Source: Nocardioides sp. 1609
GTDB taxonomy: Bacteria > Actinomycetota > Actinomycetes > Propionibacteriales > Nocardioidaceae
NCBI RefSeq assembly: GCF_004522105.1
Contig: NZ_SPUJ01000005.1
Span: forward strand, 434,001-498,000
Reading direction: 5' to 3'
DNA: 64,000 nt
Shown: one piece after another, positions 1 through 9,603 of the stretch
Layout of the letters: every line of letters starts with the position of its first letter
Position numbering within the stretch: the stretch's first letter is position 1
The notes under the pieces: generated by a model
Databases searched by the model: none
Seen by the model: only the letters and a program-made list of their open reading frames with translations
Told to the model about the DNA's origin: nothing
Translations under genes and position numbers: made by a program

Positions 1-907
1 CGTCGGGAACCTGGCTGCGCGGCAGCTGGTAGAGCGACCGGTCGAGGAGGGGGCCGCGGCTCGAGGCCAGGACGATCTCGACCTGGACGGGATCGACCAG
101 GGCACTGCGCGGCACGTCGATGGTCACGGAGACCTGCCGCGCCAGCTCTCGTGCCTGCTCGGTGTACTCGCGGTCGAGCTCGTCGCGGTCGGCACCGATG
201 ACCTCGCCGGCGGCTCCGGTGATCTGGTCCAGGATGGGGCGGATCCGGTCGGCCTGGTCGAGGGCCACCGCGTTGACCGCCACGTCGGACGCGTCCACGA
301 CTGCCTCGACCGACTCCGGTGTCATCGTGCTGGTGTCACGCCCGTCGGAGAGCAGCAGGACGCTGCCTGCACCGGCCGTGCCGGCCAGCGCCACGGACTC
401 GATGACCGCCTCGTAGAGGCGGGTGCCCTGGCCGAGCTCGAGGGCCTCGATCTCCTCCAACGCGTCCTGGCGAGAGGTGGTCGGCGACAGCACGGGGTCG
501 ACGACGCTGTCGAAGGAGACGATCCCGACGCGCACGTCGGCCGGCACGACGTCGAGGAAGGTGCGGGCGGCCTGCTTGGCGGCCTCGAACTTGGCCCCGC
601 GCATCGACCGGCTCGTGTCGATGGCGAGGATCGTGGTGCGCTCGACGAGGTCCTCCACGTCTGAGAAGTCTCCGGCCTCGGTGGGGTAGTCGACACCGGC
701 GACGCTTGCCCGCACTGCTCCCGGTGCGTCCGCGTCGACCGTCGCGTCCGGTGGTACGTCGACCAGGAGGACCAGGCCGCGCTTGGTGTAGTCGAGACTG
801 CGGATGTCGGTGCCGTCGTCGGCCGTCGCCGGCGCGGCCGTCGCCAGCAGGAGGGCCGCAGTCCCGAGAGCTGCTGCCGCGGCCCCGAGCCGCGCACGCC
901 ACGTCAC
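1..907 (-). CDS. VWA-domain protein of the Tad pilus operon (3' part outside window)
   Basis: Translation from GTG at 907 gives a signal peptide (about residues 1-29, hydrophobic core ending ATAPATAD-like) and then a von Willebrand A domain. The MIDAS motif DTSRSM is at residues 97-102 and a second strand reads LLLSDGRDTST. About 302 codons are visible and the frame is still open at base 1. The GTG overlaps the cpaF stop as GTGA (904-907), so it is probably translationally coupled. This slot in actinobacterial tad loci is normally tadB, an inner-membrane T2SSF platform protein that can carry an N-terminal VWA domain; that fusion is inferred because the C-terminus is not in view. Confidence 0.75.
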   Translation of the reverse strand, partial: MTWRARLGAAAAALGTAALLLATAAPATADDGTDIRSLDYTKRGLVLLVDVPPDATVDADAPGAVRASVAGVDYPTEAGDFSDVEDLVERTTILAIDTSRSMRGAKFEAAKQAARTFLDVVPADVRVGIVSFDSVVDPVLSPTTSRQDALEEIEALELGQGTRLYEAVIESVALAGTAGAGSVLLLSDGRDTSTMTPESVEAVVDASDVAVNAVALDQADRIRPILDQITGAAGEVIGADRDELDREYTEQARELARQVSVTIDVPRSALVDPVQVEIVLASSRGPLLDRSLYQLPRSQVPD

Positions 908-2391
908 CCCCGGTCCCCGCTCAACAGCTGCGGGTCGAGAGCGACGTTCGCGTAGGCGAGCTTCTCGAGGAAGCCCGGACGGTGCCCGGTCGGGCGGATC
1001 CGACCCAGGGCCCGACCGTCGCCGTCGAAGCCGGCGGTGTTGTCGAAGACGAACAGGTCGTGCAGCTCCACGGTCTCGCCGGCCAGCCGTCCCACCTCGG
1101 TGACGTGCGTGATCCGGCGGGACCCGTCCTTGAAGCGCGTCTGGTGCACGACCAGGTCGACGGCCGCCGACACCTGCTCGCGCACGGCCCGGATCGGCAG
1201 CTCCATCCCGGCCATCAGGACCATCGTCTCGAGGCGCGACATCGCGTCGCGGGCGCTGTTGGCGTGCAGGGTGCAGATGGAGCCGTCGTGGCCGGTGTTC
1301 ATCGCCTGCAGCATGTCGAGCGCCGAGGCGTCACGGACCTCGCCGACGATGATCCGGTCGGGCCGCATGCGCAGGCTGTTGCGGACCAGGTCGCGGATGC
1401 TGACCTCGCCACGGCCCTCGATGTTGGCGGGACGCGACTCGAGGCGGACGACGTGCGCCTGGCGCAGCTGCAGCTCGGCGGCGTCCTCGATGGTGACGAT
1501 CCGCTCGTCGTCCGGGATGAACGACGACAGGACGTTCAGGGTGGTCGTCTTGCCGGCACCGGTGCCGCCGGACACCACGATGTTGAGCCGCCCCCGCACG
1601 CACGCCTCGAGGAAGCCGGCCGACTGGGGTGTCAGGGTGCCGCTGTTGACGAGGTCGTCGATGCCGAGCGGGTCGGCGGCGAACTTCCGGATCGTTAGGG
1701 CCGAGCCGTCGATCGCGAGAGGGGGGACGACGGCGTTGACCCGGCTGCCGTCGGGGAGACGGGCGTCGACCATGGGGCTCGACTCGTCGACGCGGCGGCC
1801 GATGCGGGAGACGATCTTGTCGATGATGCGTCGCAGGTGCGACTCGTCGGCGAACCTCGCGTCGGCCCGCACCAGGCGCCCGGCCCGCTCCAGCCAGATC
1901 GAGTCGAACCCGTTGACCATCACCTCGGACACGTCCGGGTCGCGCAGGTAGGGCTCGATCGGGCCGAAACCGAGGATGTCGTCGGTGATGTCCTCGGTCA
2001 CCCGGCCCCGCTCGGTGTTGCTGAGCGGCCGGTCCTGCGAGCCGAGCACCTCGGACAGCACCCCGCGGACCCGCTGCTCGAGGTCCTCCTGGGCCATGTC
2101 GGCGTCGTAGAGGTGCGGGCCGAGCTGGCGCAGGAGCGCGACGTGCACCGCACTCTTCAGCGCTTCGAGGCGGTTCGCGGGCGCCGCTGCGGCGACCCGG
2201 TGGCTGCTCGGGCCGCCGGACGGGCGGGTGGTGGCCGGTGACGCCACGGCGGCCAGTGCTGCGGACAGCGGGTCGACCGGCGCCTCGGTCTCCGGCGGCT
2301 CCGGACCGGGACCGACGGGGTTGGGCGCAGCTCCGTCGCGAACGGCGGCCAGGCGCTCGGCGAGGCTGCGGGGCCGTGGGCCGGTCGTCAT
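904..2391 (-). CDS. cpaF: CpaF/TadA-type pilus assembly ATPase
   Basis: A secretion ATPase of the VirB11/TadA family, 495 aa, which powers Flp/Tad pilus assembly at the inner face of the membrane. A Pro/Ala-rich variable N-terminus (1-75) precedes the N-terminal domain (about 76-260). Walker A GGTGAGKTT is at 275-283, Walker B/GEVR at 350-353 and the His box GHDGSICTLHANS at about 368-379. The chosen ATG (2391) overlaps the upstream cpaE stop as ATGA. A longer open frame to 2790 is only read-through of the other reading frame of cpaE. Length and motifs are complete. Confidence 0.95.
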   Translation of the reverse strand: MTTGPRPRSLAERLAAVRDGAAPNPVGPGPEPPETEAPVDPLSAALAAVASPATTRPSGGPSSHRVAAAAPANRLEALKSAVHVALLRQLGPHLYDADMAQEDLEQRVRGVLSEVLGSQDRPLSNTERGRVTEDITDDILGFGPIEPYLRDPDVSEVMVNGFDSIWLERAGRLVRADARFADESHLRRIIDKIVSRIGRRVDESSPMVDARLPDGSRVNAVVPPLAIDGSALTIRKFAADPLGIDDLVNSGTLTPQSAGFLEACVRGRLNIVVSGGTGAGKTTTLNVLSSFIPDDERIVTIEDAAELQLRQAHVVRLESRPANIEGRGEVSIRDLVRNSLRMRPDRIIVGEVRDASALDMLQAMNTGHDGSICTLHANSARDAMSRLETMVLMAGMELPIRAVREQVSAAVDLVVHQTRFKDGSRRITHVTEVGRLAGETVELHDLFVFDNTAGFDGDGRALGRIRPTGHRPGFLEKLAYANVALDPQLLSGDRG

Positions 2392-3587
2392 GCCGAGGCA
2401 CCCTTGCGACGGCCGAACATCCCCTTCCGCGTCGGGGGGGCGAGGGCGAGGTGTCGCCCGTCGGAGGGAGCGGGTGCCGCGACCGTGACGCCCGACATGG
2501 ACGCGGCGAGACGCCGGATGGCCTGGCTCACCGGGTGCATCGGGTCTCCCGCGACGATCGGTGTGCCCGAGTTGGTGGCGGCGGCAACGGCGAGCGACGA
2601 CGGCAGCTCGACGGCCACGGGCATCCCCAGGATCGTCTGGACGCGATCGAGGTCGATGCCCACCGCCTCGTCGGCGCGGTTGATGAGGAGGTGGCGGTGG
2701 CCGCGGGCGATGTCGAGCACGTCGAGGGTCTCGAGGGCGACCTTGACGTTCTTCAGCGTCGGCACGTCGAGACCGGCCATGACGACACACTCGTCGGTCT
2801 CGTCCAGCGCGGTGAGGATCTGGTCGTCGAAGGACGGTGGGGTGTCGACCACCACGAAGTCGAAACCCTCCTTCAGCGTGCGGAGCACCTTCACGACCAG
2901 TGCGGGGGTGACCCGCTCCCGGACGTCGGGGTGCAGCGGCGCGGCCAGCACCATCAAGGAGTCCTGGTGCCGGGTCAGCAACCCCTCGAGCGCCGCCAGG
3001 TCGAGGGAGACCTCGGAGCCGATCGCCTGCTCAATGGTGTGGGTCGGGAAGAGCTGCATGGTGATGGCGACGTCGCCGAAGGCGAGGTCGAGGTCGACCA
3101 GGCAGACGCGATGTGCCCCGCCCTCGGAGAGGGCGAGGGCCAGGTTGACGGCGACGGTGGTCTTGCCGACGCCCCCCTTCGGGGAGAACACGGTCACCAG
3201 CCGTCCGACCCGACGTGCCCCGGACGGCCCCCGGAGCGCTCTCGAGGTGTCGTAGGCCTGCCGCACGGCTCCCTCGAACGCAGGTCCGTCCCCGAGGGCG
3301 ACCACGTCGCGGGCGCCGGACTTCATGGCCCGCACCACGGTGACGGTGTCGAGCTCCCGCACCACGAGGACGACGCTCACCGTGGGTCGGGCGGAGCGGA
3401 GGTCGTCGCACACGGCGAGACAGACCTCGAGGTCGGTGCTCGGGCCGAGGACGACGACGTACTCGTCGGGATGCCGGTCGAGCCACGGGGCCAGGGGGGA
3501 CGGCGAGGAGATCGCGTGCGAACCGGGAGGAAGCAGCGGCAGGAGAGCGGCGACCGCGGCGTCGTCCGACTCGACGAGGACAGGCAT
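2388..3587 (-). CDS. cpaE: CpaE/TadZ-like MinD-family ATPase
   Basis: A Tad pilus localisation factor, 399 aa. The N-terminal 1-120 resembles a degenerate response-regulator receiver fold without obvious phosphorylation chemistry. It is followed by a ParA/MinD ATPase domain with deviant Walker A KGGVGKTT at 137-144 and the switch strand CLVDLDLAFGDVAI. The family places the pilus machine at a cell pole or membrane site. It lies 5 nt after cpaB and overlaps cpaF by 4 nt, which supports one operon. A role in pilus positioning comes from the family and is not visible here. Confidence 0.9.
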   Translation of the reverse strand: MPVLVESDDAAVAALLPLLPPGSHAISSPSPLAPWLDRHPDEYVVVLGPSTDLEVCLAVCDDLRSARPTVSVVLVVRELDTVTVVRAMKSGARDVVALGDGPAFEGAVRQAYDTSRALRGPSGARRVGRLVTVFSPKGGVGKTTVAVNLALALSEGGAHRVCLVDLDLAFGDVAITMQLFPTHTIEQAIGSEVSLDLAALEGLLTRHQDSLMVLAAPLHPDVRERVTPALVVKVLRTLKEGFDFVVVDTPPSFDDQILTALDETDECVVMAGLDVPTLKNVKVALETLDVLDIARGHRHLLINRADEAVGIDLDRVQTILGMPVAVELPSSLAVAAATNSGTPIVAGDPMHPVSQAIRRLAASMSGVTVAAPAPSDGRHLALAPPTRKGMFGRRKGASA

Positions 3588-3592
3588 CGAGG

Positions 3593-4306
3593 TCAGCCCG
3601 TCGTCTCTTGGTCCGCGGCGTCGTTCGTCGCGACCTCGTCCACCCGCATCCGGATCGACAACGTGTCGTCGAACGTCGCCAGCTGGAGCTCCTCGGCCTC
3701 CGCCGGCGGCAGGGCGACCGTCACGAGGTCCGGGGAGAGCTCCTCGCTCCCGGGCACCTCGAGGGGCGTCAGCCCGTCGGGTCCGAGCACGAGGTTGCCG
3801 ATCGCGACCACGAGGACGTCGTCCTCGAGGACCACGTCCTTCGGCACGCCCGCCACGCCACTACCGGCGACGGGGACCTGGTAGACCGTCACCCGACTGC
3901 CCGGTTGGGTGAAGGCGCCCCGCTCCGCAGGGTCGAGCGCCACGCTCACCGGGACCATGCCGGTGGGAACGCCCGGCGTCGCCACGACCCCGAACTTGCC
4001 GGCGAGCAGCTGCTCACCCGGGTAGATCCGCGTGGTGGCCACCAGGCCGGTGAAGTCGTCGAGCTCGTTGCTGGAACCGGTGATCACAGCCGAGCGTGGG
4101 ACCTTCACCCGGTCGAGACGCCCGGTGGCGAGGAGCTCGGAGAAGCGCTCACCTGGCTCGATGGTGTCGGTGGCCACCACCCGCTCCACGGAGTCGAGCT
4201 GGTCGGCGGCCCGCTCCTCGGCTCCCTGGGCGTAGGCGTAGACCAGGCCGGCGCCGAGCACCGCCATCACGATCGCGACCACCAGCAGCACCATGCGTCG
4301 GCCCAC
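3593..4306 (-). CDS. cpaB: CpaB/RcpC-type Flp pilus assembly protein (SAF domain)
   Basis: First gene of the Tad operon, 237 aa. One N-terminal membrane helix (about 5-27, MVLLVVAIVMAVLGAGLVYAY) precedes a SAF-like beta-clip domain (about 40-110) and an RcpC-type C-terminal domain. The family forms the periplasmic or extracytoplasmic part of the Flp machine. The ATG has GAGAGG upstream. A TAGAGT box at 4368-4373 (minus strand) could be its -10, giving a 5' UTR of about 55 nt. The 151-nt gap 4307-4457 up to the next gene shows only this box and an imperfect GC hairpin. Confidence 0.88.
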   Translation of the reverse strand: MGRRMVLLVVAIVMAVLGAGLVYAYAQGAEERAADQLDSVERVVATDTIEPGERFSELLATGRLDRVKVPRSAVITGSSNELDDFTGLVATTRIYPGEQLLAGKFGVVATPGVPTGMVPVSVALDPAERGAFTQPGSRVTVYQVPVAGSGVAGVPKDVVLEDDVLVVAIGNLVLGPDGLTPLEVPGSEELSPDLVTVALPPAEAEELQLATFDDTLSIRMRVDEVATNDAADQETTG

Positions 4307-4457
4307 TACCCGTGCCTCTCGTCATCCCGCGAGCACGAACTCCATCGCGGCCGGATTACCGCGCGTCACTCTAGTGCCCCGGAGGGACATCCCGGGGGAA
4401 CGACAGGGCGTGGGAGGCGTCGCGATGTGCCCGGATGTGCCCGGACGTGCCGCCGGC

Positions 4458-6287
4458 TCAGAGGTAGAGCGCGGCGATCTCGTCCTTGTACTCGCGGACG
4501 ACGACGTTGCGGCGCAGCTTGAGGCTCGGCGTCAGCTGGCCGCCCTCCTCGGTCCAGTCGGTGGTCAGGACGCGGAACTTGCGGATCGCCTCGGCCTTCG
4601 AGACGGCGGTGTTGGCGTCGTCCACGGCCGTCTGGATGGCCGCGAGCAGGTCGGGGTCGTCGGCCAGGTCGGCGACGGGGTCCTTGCCGACCGGCTTGCC
4701 GTGGGCCTCGGCCCACAGCGGCACCGACTCCTCGTCGAGGGTGACCAGGGCCGCGATGAACGGCTGCCGGTCGCCGACGACGAGCGCCTGGCTGACCAGG
4801 GCGTGGGCGCGCAGGCGGTCCTCGAGGACGGCCGGGGCGACGTTCTTGCCGCCGGCGGTCACCAGGATCTCCTTCTTGCGCCCGGTGATCCGCACGAACC
4901 CCTCGTCGTCGACCTCGCCGACGTCGCCGGTGTGGAACCAGCCGTCGGCGTCGATCGCCTCGGCGGTCGCGTCGGCGTTGCCCCAGTAGCCGCGGAAGAC
5001 CTGGCCGCCGCGGGCCAGCAGCTCGCCGTCGTCGGCGATCCGGACGGCGGTGCCGGGGAGCGGCCGGCCGACGGTGCCGACCTTCTGCGCGTCGGGGAGG
5101 TTGACGGTGATCGCGGCGGTGGTCTCGGTGAGGCCGTAGCCCTCCAGGACGGTCAGGCCGATGCCGCGGAAGAAGTGCCCGAGCCGCTCGCCGAGCGGCG
5201 CGCCGCCGGAGACGGCGTACACGCAGGACCCGCCGAGCGCCTGCCGGAGCTTGCCGTAGACGAGCCGCTCGAACAGCGCGTGCCGACCGCGCACGGCGAG
5301 CGAGGCGCGGCCCTTCTCCTGGGCGCGGGACCAGGCGATCGCCGTGTCGGCGGCCCGGTCGAAGATCTTGCCGCGCCCGTCGGCGGTCGCGCGCTGCGAG
5401 GCGGTGTTGAAGACCTTCTCGAAGACGCGCGGCACCGCGAGCACGAACGTCGGGCGGAACTCCTGCAGCGTCGGCACCAGGTTGCGGACGTCGGCGCTGT
5501 GGCCGAGCCGCACCCGGGCCTGGATCGCACCCACCTGGATGATCCGGGCGAACACGTGCGCCAGGGGGAGGAACAGCAGCGTCGAGGGCTGCTTGCCGTC
5601 GGTGGGCTGGAACAGGGCGCCCAGCTCGTGGACGGCGACGCCCAGCTCGGTCTGGAAGTTGCCGTGCGTGAGCATGCAGCCCTTGGGCCGCCCGGTCGTG
5701 CCGGAGGTGTAGATGAGGGTCGCGACGTCGTCGGGACCGGCGCTCGTGCGGCGGGTCTCCAGGTCGTCGTCCGAGACGTCGTCACCGAGCCGGGTCAGGA
5801 CGGCGACGGCGCCGTGGCCCGCCCCGTCGCTCGGCGGGTCGATCGTCCAGACGTGGCGCAGGTCGTCGAGCGAGCCGCGCACCGACGTGATCCGGGCCAG
5901 GTGCTCGGCGCTCTCGGCCACCACGGCGCGGGCGCCGGAGTCGCGCAGGATCCACTCCACCTGCTCGGCCGAGGACGTCTCGTAGACGGGGACGGTGACG
6001 GCGCCGGCGAACCAGATCGCGTAGTCGAGCAGCGTCCACTCGTAGCGGGTGCGCGAGAGCAGCGCCACCCGGTCGCCGGGCTCGATGCCGGCGGCGACCA
6101 GCCCCTTGGCGACCGCGGCGACCTCGTCGCGGAACGTCGCCGCGGTGACGTCGGCCCAGGTGCCGTCGTCGGAGCGCCGCGCCAGGACCACCACCTCCGG
6201 CGCCTCGACGGCGTTGCGGACCACGTCGTCGCTGAGGTTGCCCGAGGTGGGGAGATCGACGGTCAGAGGGGTCGAGAACTCACGCAC
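4458..6287 (-). CDS. Long-chain fatty acyl-CoA synthetase (AMP-binding)
   Basis: An adenylate-forming enzyme of 609 aa that activates fatty acids with ATP and CoA (FadD15-like by overall form). The P-loop motif YTSGTTGRPKG is at 193-203, with GYGLTET and the hinge motif GDVGEVDDEGF further on. The C-terminal lysine region (ITGRKKEILVTAGGKN) is present, so the enzyme looks complete. It starts at GTG 6287. A TAGCGT box lies 6 nt before it with no Shine-Dalgarno sequence, so the mRNA is probably leaderless. It is transcribed away from the SRPBCC gene; the exact substrate cannot be told. Confidence 0.92.
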   Translation of the reverse strand: MREFSTPLTVDLPTSGNLSDDVVRNAVEAPEVVVLARRSDDGTWADVTAATFRDEVAAVAKGLVAAGIEPGDRVALLSRTRYEWTLLDYAIWFAGAVTVPVYETSSAEQVEWILRDSGARAVVAESAEHLARITSVRGSLDDLRHVWTIDPPSDGAGHGAVAVLTRLGDDVSDDDLETRRTSAGPDDVATLIYTSGTTGRPKGCMLTHGNFQTELGVAVHELGALFQPTDGKQPSTLLFLPLAHVFARIIQVGAIQARVRLGHSADVRNLVPTLQEFRPTFVLAVPRVFEKVFNTASQRATADGRGKIFDRAADTAIAWSRAQEKGRASLAVRGRHALFERLVYGKLRQALGGSCVYAVSGGAPLGERLGHFFRGIGLTVLEGYGLTETTAAITVNLPDAQKVGTVGRPLPGTAVRIADDGELLARGGQVFRGYWGNADATAEAIDADGWFHTGDVGEVDDEGFVRITGRKKEILVTAGGKNVAPAVLEDRLRAHALVSQALVVGDRQPFIAALVTLDEESVPLWAEAHGKPVGKDPVADLADDPDLLAAIQTAVDDANTAVSKAEAIRKFRVLTTDWTEEGGQLTPSLKLRRNVVVREYKDEIAALYL

Positions 6288-6293
6288 CCGTGC

Positions 6294-6299
6294 ACGCTA
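6294..6299 (-). promoter_or_regulatory. -10 box of leaderless acyl-CoA synthetase gene
   Basis: TAGCGT on the minus strand, 6 nt before GTG 6287; matches the actinobacterial TANNNT -10 and places the start point at or next to the start codon. Confidence 0.6.
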
Positions 6300-6390
6300 C
6301 CGCCGCGCCGCGTGGACCCGCGATCCGGTAGCCTCCGACGGTCCCGTCCAGCCCGCCCAGCAGTGCTCCTCGGAGCAGAGAGAGGTCCCG

Positions 6391-6840
6391 ATGGCCGAGC
6401 AGACCACCTCCTCGATCACGGTCGACGCCCCTCCGGCGGCGGTGATGGACGTGATCGCCGACTTCGAGTCCTACCCCACCTGGGCCAAGGGCGTGAAGGT
6501 CGCGGAGACCCGGTCGTCGTACGCCGGCGAGCACCAGGACCGTGCCCGCGAGGTGTTCTTCGCCCTCGACGTCGCGCCGGTCAAGGACGAGTACACCCTC
6601 GCCTACGAGTGGGACGGCGACCGCCAGGTCACCTGGACCCTCGCGGAGGGCAAGATGCTCAAGGCCCTCGACGGCGCCTACGTGCTGCGCGACCTCGGCA
6701 ACGGCTCGACCGAGGTGACCTACCGGCTCGCCCTCGACGTGTCGATCCCGATGATCGGCATGATCAAGCGCAAGGGCGAGAAGATCCTCATCGACACCGC
6801 GCTGAAGGGCCTCAAGCAGCGCGTCGAGTCGCTCCAGTGA
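6391..6840 (+). CDS. SRPBCC / polyketide cyclase-like lipid-binding protein
   Basis: 149 aa filling a START-like helix-grip fold: N-terminal strand SITVDAPPAAVMDVIADFESYPTWAKGV, then beta strands and a long C-terminal helix. The family binds hydrophobic ligands or acts as cyclase or chaperone; no catalytic residue can be assigned. It starts at ATG 6391 with a purine-rich GAGAGAGG upstream. A TAGCCT box at 6330-6335 may be the -10. It lies 25 nt before the ArsA-type ATPase, opposite the acyl-CoA synthetase, so a link to lipid metabolism is possible but inferred. Confidence 0.85.
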   Translation: MAEQTTSSITVDAPPAAVMDVIADFESYPTWAKGVKVAETRSSYAGEHQDRAREVFFALDVAPVKDEYTLAYEWDGDRQVTWTLAEGKMLKALDGAYVLRDLGNGSTEVTYRLALDVSIPMIGMIKRKGEKILIDTALKGLKQRVESLQ

Positions 6841-6865
6841 CCCCCTGACCGACCACCCCGACAAC

Positions 6866-8080
6866 TTGCGCATCCTCCTCTTCACCGGCAAGGGCGGCGT
6901 CGGCAAGTCGACGGTCGCCGCGGGCACCGCCGCGCTCGCCGCGGCCGCCGGGCACCGCACCCTGGTGCTGTCGACCGACGCCGCGCACTCGCTCGGCGAC
7001 GCCTTCGGGGTCGAGGTCGGCCCCGAGCCGACCGAGGTCGCCGCGCGGCTCTTCGTGCAGCAGGTCGACGCGCAGCTGCGCTTCGAGCAGTCGTGGGCCG
7101 AGGTGCAGGGCTACCTCGTGTCGGTGCTCGACGTCGCCGGCGTCGACCCGGTCGCGGCCGAGGAGCTGACCGTCGTCCCGGGGGCCGAGGAGGTGCTGGC
7201 CCTGCTCGAGCTGCGGCTGCACGCGCTCTCGGGGGAGTGGGACGTCATCGTCGTCGACTGCGCGCCGACCGCCGAGACGCTGCGGCTGCTCGCGCTGCCC
7301 GAGGCCCTCGGCTGGTACATGCAGCGGATCTTCCCGACCCAGCAGCGCGTGATGAAGGCCCTGCGGCCGGTGCTGACCCGCGCGGCCGGTGTCCCGATGC
7401 CGGGCGGCTCGGTCTTCGAGGCGGTCGAGCGGTTGCACGCCGAGCTCGGCGAGGTCCACGCCCTGCTGTCCGGGCCGGGCGCGAGCGTCCGGATCGTGCT
7501 CACCCCCGAGCACGTCGTCCTCGCCGAGGCCAGGCGCAGCCACACGAGCCTGTCGCTGTTCGGCTACCGCGTCGACGGCGTCGTCGCCAACCGGGTCTTC
7601 CCGGCCGGTGGCGCCGACGAGTGGCGCGCGCGGTGGGTCGCCGCCCAGGACGACGTCCTCGCCGAGGTCGCGGAGTCCTTCGCCGACCTGCCGGTGTGGC
7701 GCTCGGAGTACCGGTCCACCGAGCCGGTCGGCGTGGCCGCGCTCACCGAGGTCGCCGCCGGGCTGTACGACGGCGCCGACCCCCTCGCCGTCCCCACCGG
7801 CGACGGCCCGTTCCGGGTCACCCGGAGCACGGAGGGCGCGGTGCTCCACCTCGCCCTCCCGAACGTCCAGCGCGCCGACGTCGATCTCGCCAGGCACCAC
7901 GACGAGCTCGTCGTGACCGTGGGGTCGTATCGTCGACTCCTCACGCTCCCGGCAGGACTGGCGCGGCTGCGCGTGGCCGGCGCCCGGGTCGACGACGGGG
8001 AGCTGCGGGTGCGCTTCCGCGAACCGACCGGGGACCGCAGCGGTGGCCCGTCAGGCGCCACCGCAGGACAGGAGAGATGA
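6866..8080 (+). CDS. ArsA/GET3-family ATPase
   Basis: 404 aa. The deviant Walker A GKGGVGKST (8-16) and switch DTDAAHS-type segment (STDAAHSLGDAFG) mark the ArsA/Get3 family. The C-terminal part (about 310-390) is a small beta-rich HSP20-like domain found in actinobacterial and cyanobacterial ArsA homologues. No ars genes are nearby and the typical ArsA double ATPase is absent, so arsenite export is unlikely; a role in membrane-protein or lipid handling is inference. The start is TTG 6866. The stop overlaps the next ATG as ATGA. Confidence 0.85.
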   Translation: MRILLFTGKGGVGKSTVAAGTAALAAAAGHRTLVLSTDAAHSLGDAFGVEVGPEPTEVAARLFVQQVDAQLRFEQSWAEVQGYLVSVLDVAGVDPVAAEELTVVPGAEEVLALLELRLHALSGEWDVIVVDCAPTAETLRLLALPEALGWYMQRIFPTQQRVMKALRPVLTRAAGVPMPGGSVFEAVERLHAELGEVHALLSGPGASVRIVLTPEHVVLAEARRSHTSLSLFGYRVDGVVANRVFPAGGADEWRARWVAAQDDVLAEVAESFADLPVWRSEYRSTEPVGVAALTEVAAGLYDGADPLAVPTGDGPFRVTRSTEGAVLHLALPNVQRADVDLARHHDELVVTVGSYRRLLTLPAGLARLRVAGARVDDGELRVRFREPTGDRSGGPSGATAGQER

Positions 8081-8578
8081 CCTTGAGCCGTGACGGCGGG
8101 CCCGAGCCCACCCCCGCAGGACCCGACGCCGACGGCAGCGCCTCCGGCAACGCAGACAGCAACGCCGCGAGCGACGTCGGGAGCGTCGGCGAGGAGGCGG
8201 CCAAGCTGCTCGGCGCGCTGGGCGGGTGGGCCCGCGACTCCGCCGATGCCGGACCGGACGCCGGGCAGGGCGCCGGCGACGGCGCCGGCCACCGCGCCGG
8301 ACCCCGCGCCGGCCAGGGCGGGCTGGGTGGGTTCGCCGGTCACGCCGCGCAGGCGATGTCGGGGATCGACGAGCACCTCGCCACCGCCGCCGCCGAGTGC
8401 ACCTACTGCCCGATCTGCCGGACCGTGCACGCCGTGCGCAACACCAGCCCGGAGGTCAGGGAACACCTCGCGAGCGCGGCGTCCTCGCTGCTGCTGGCGC
8501 TCAACGGGCTGGTCGCCGCGCGCCCGCACCGCGGACCCGACTCGCCCCCGGACGAGCAGTTCGAGAGGATCGACCTCG

Positions 8579-8595
<17 letters not shown>
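8077..8595 (+). CDS. Hypothetical protein with CxxC motif (DUF5304-like)
   Basis: 172 aa, function unknown. The first half (1-85) is acidic and Gly/Ala/Asp-rich, probably disordered. The second half holds CTYCPICRTVHAVR, a possible metal or redox site, followed by an amphipathic helix (ASAASSLLLALNGLVA) and a short acidic tail. It starts with ATG in an ATGA overlap with the ArsA gene and runs 17 nt into the sugar kinase gene, so it is made in the same operon. The DUF5304 assignment is from memory of the pattern. Confidence 0.7.
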
Positions 8596-9583
<988 letters not shown>

Positions 9584-9603
9584 GCGCGGGCTGAGGCAGC
9601 GAC

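Noticed and set aside
4293..6848. 851-codon open frame on the plus strand
   Set aside because: It lies opposite the acyl-CoA synthetase, which has complete motifs; the frame is open only because of high GC and its protein is a low-complexity Gly/Arg/Val mix.
6866..8080. Arsenite export ATPase
   Set aside because: ArsA family fold, but a single ATPase domain, no arsB/arsR/arsD nearby and a C-terminal HSP20-like domain point to another role.
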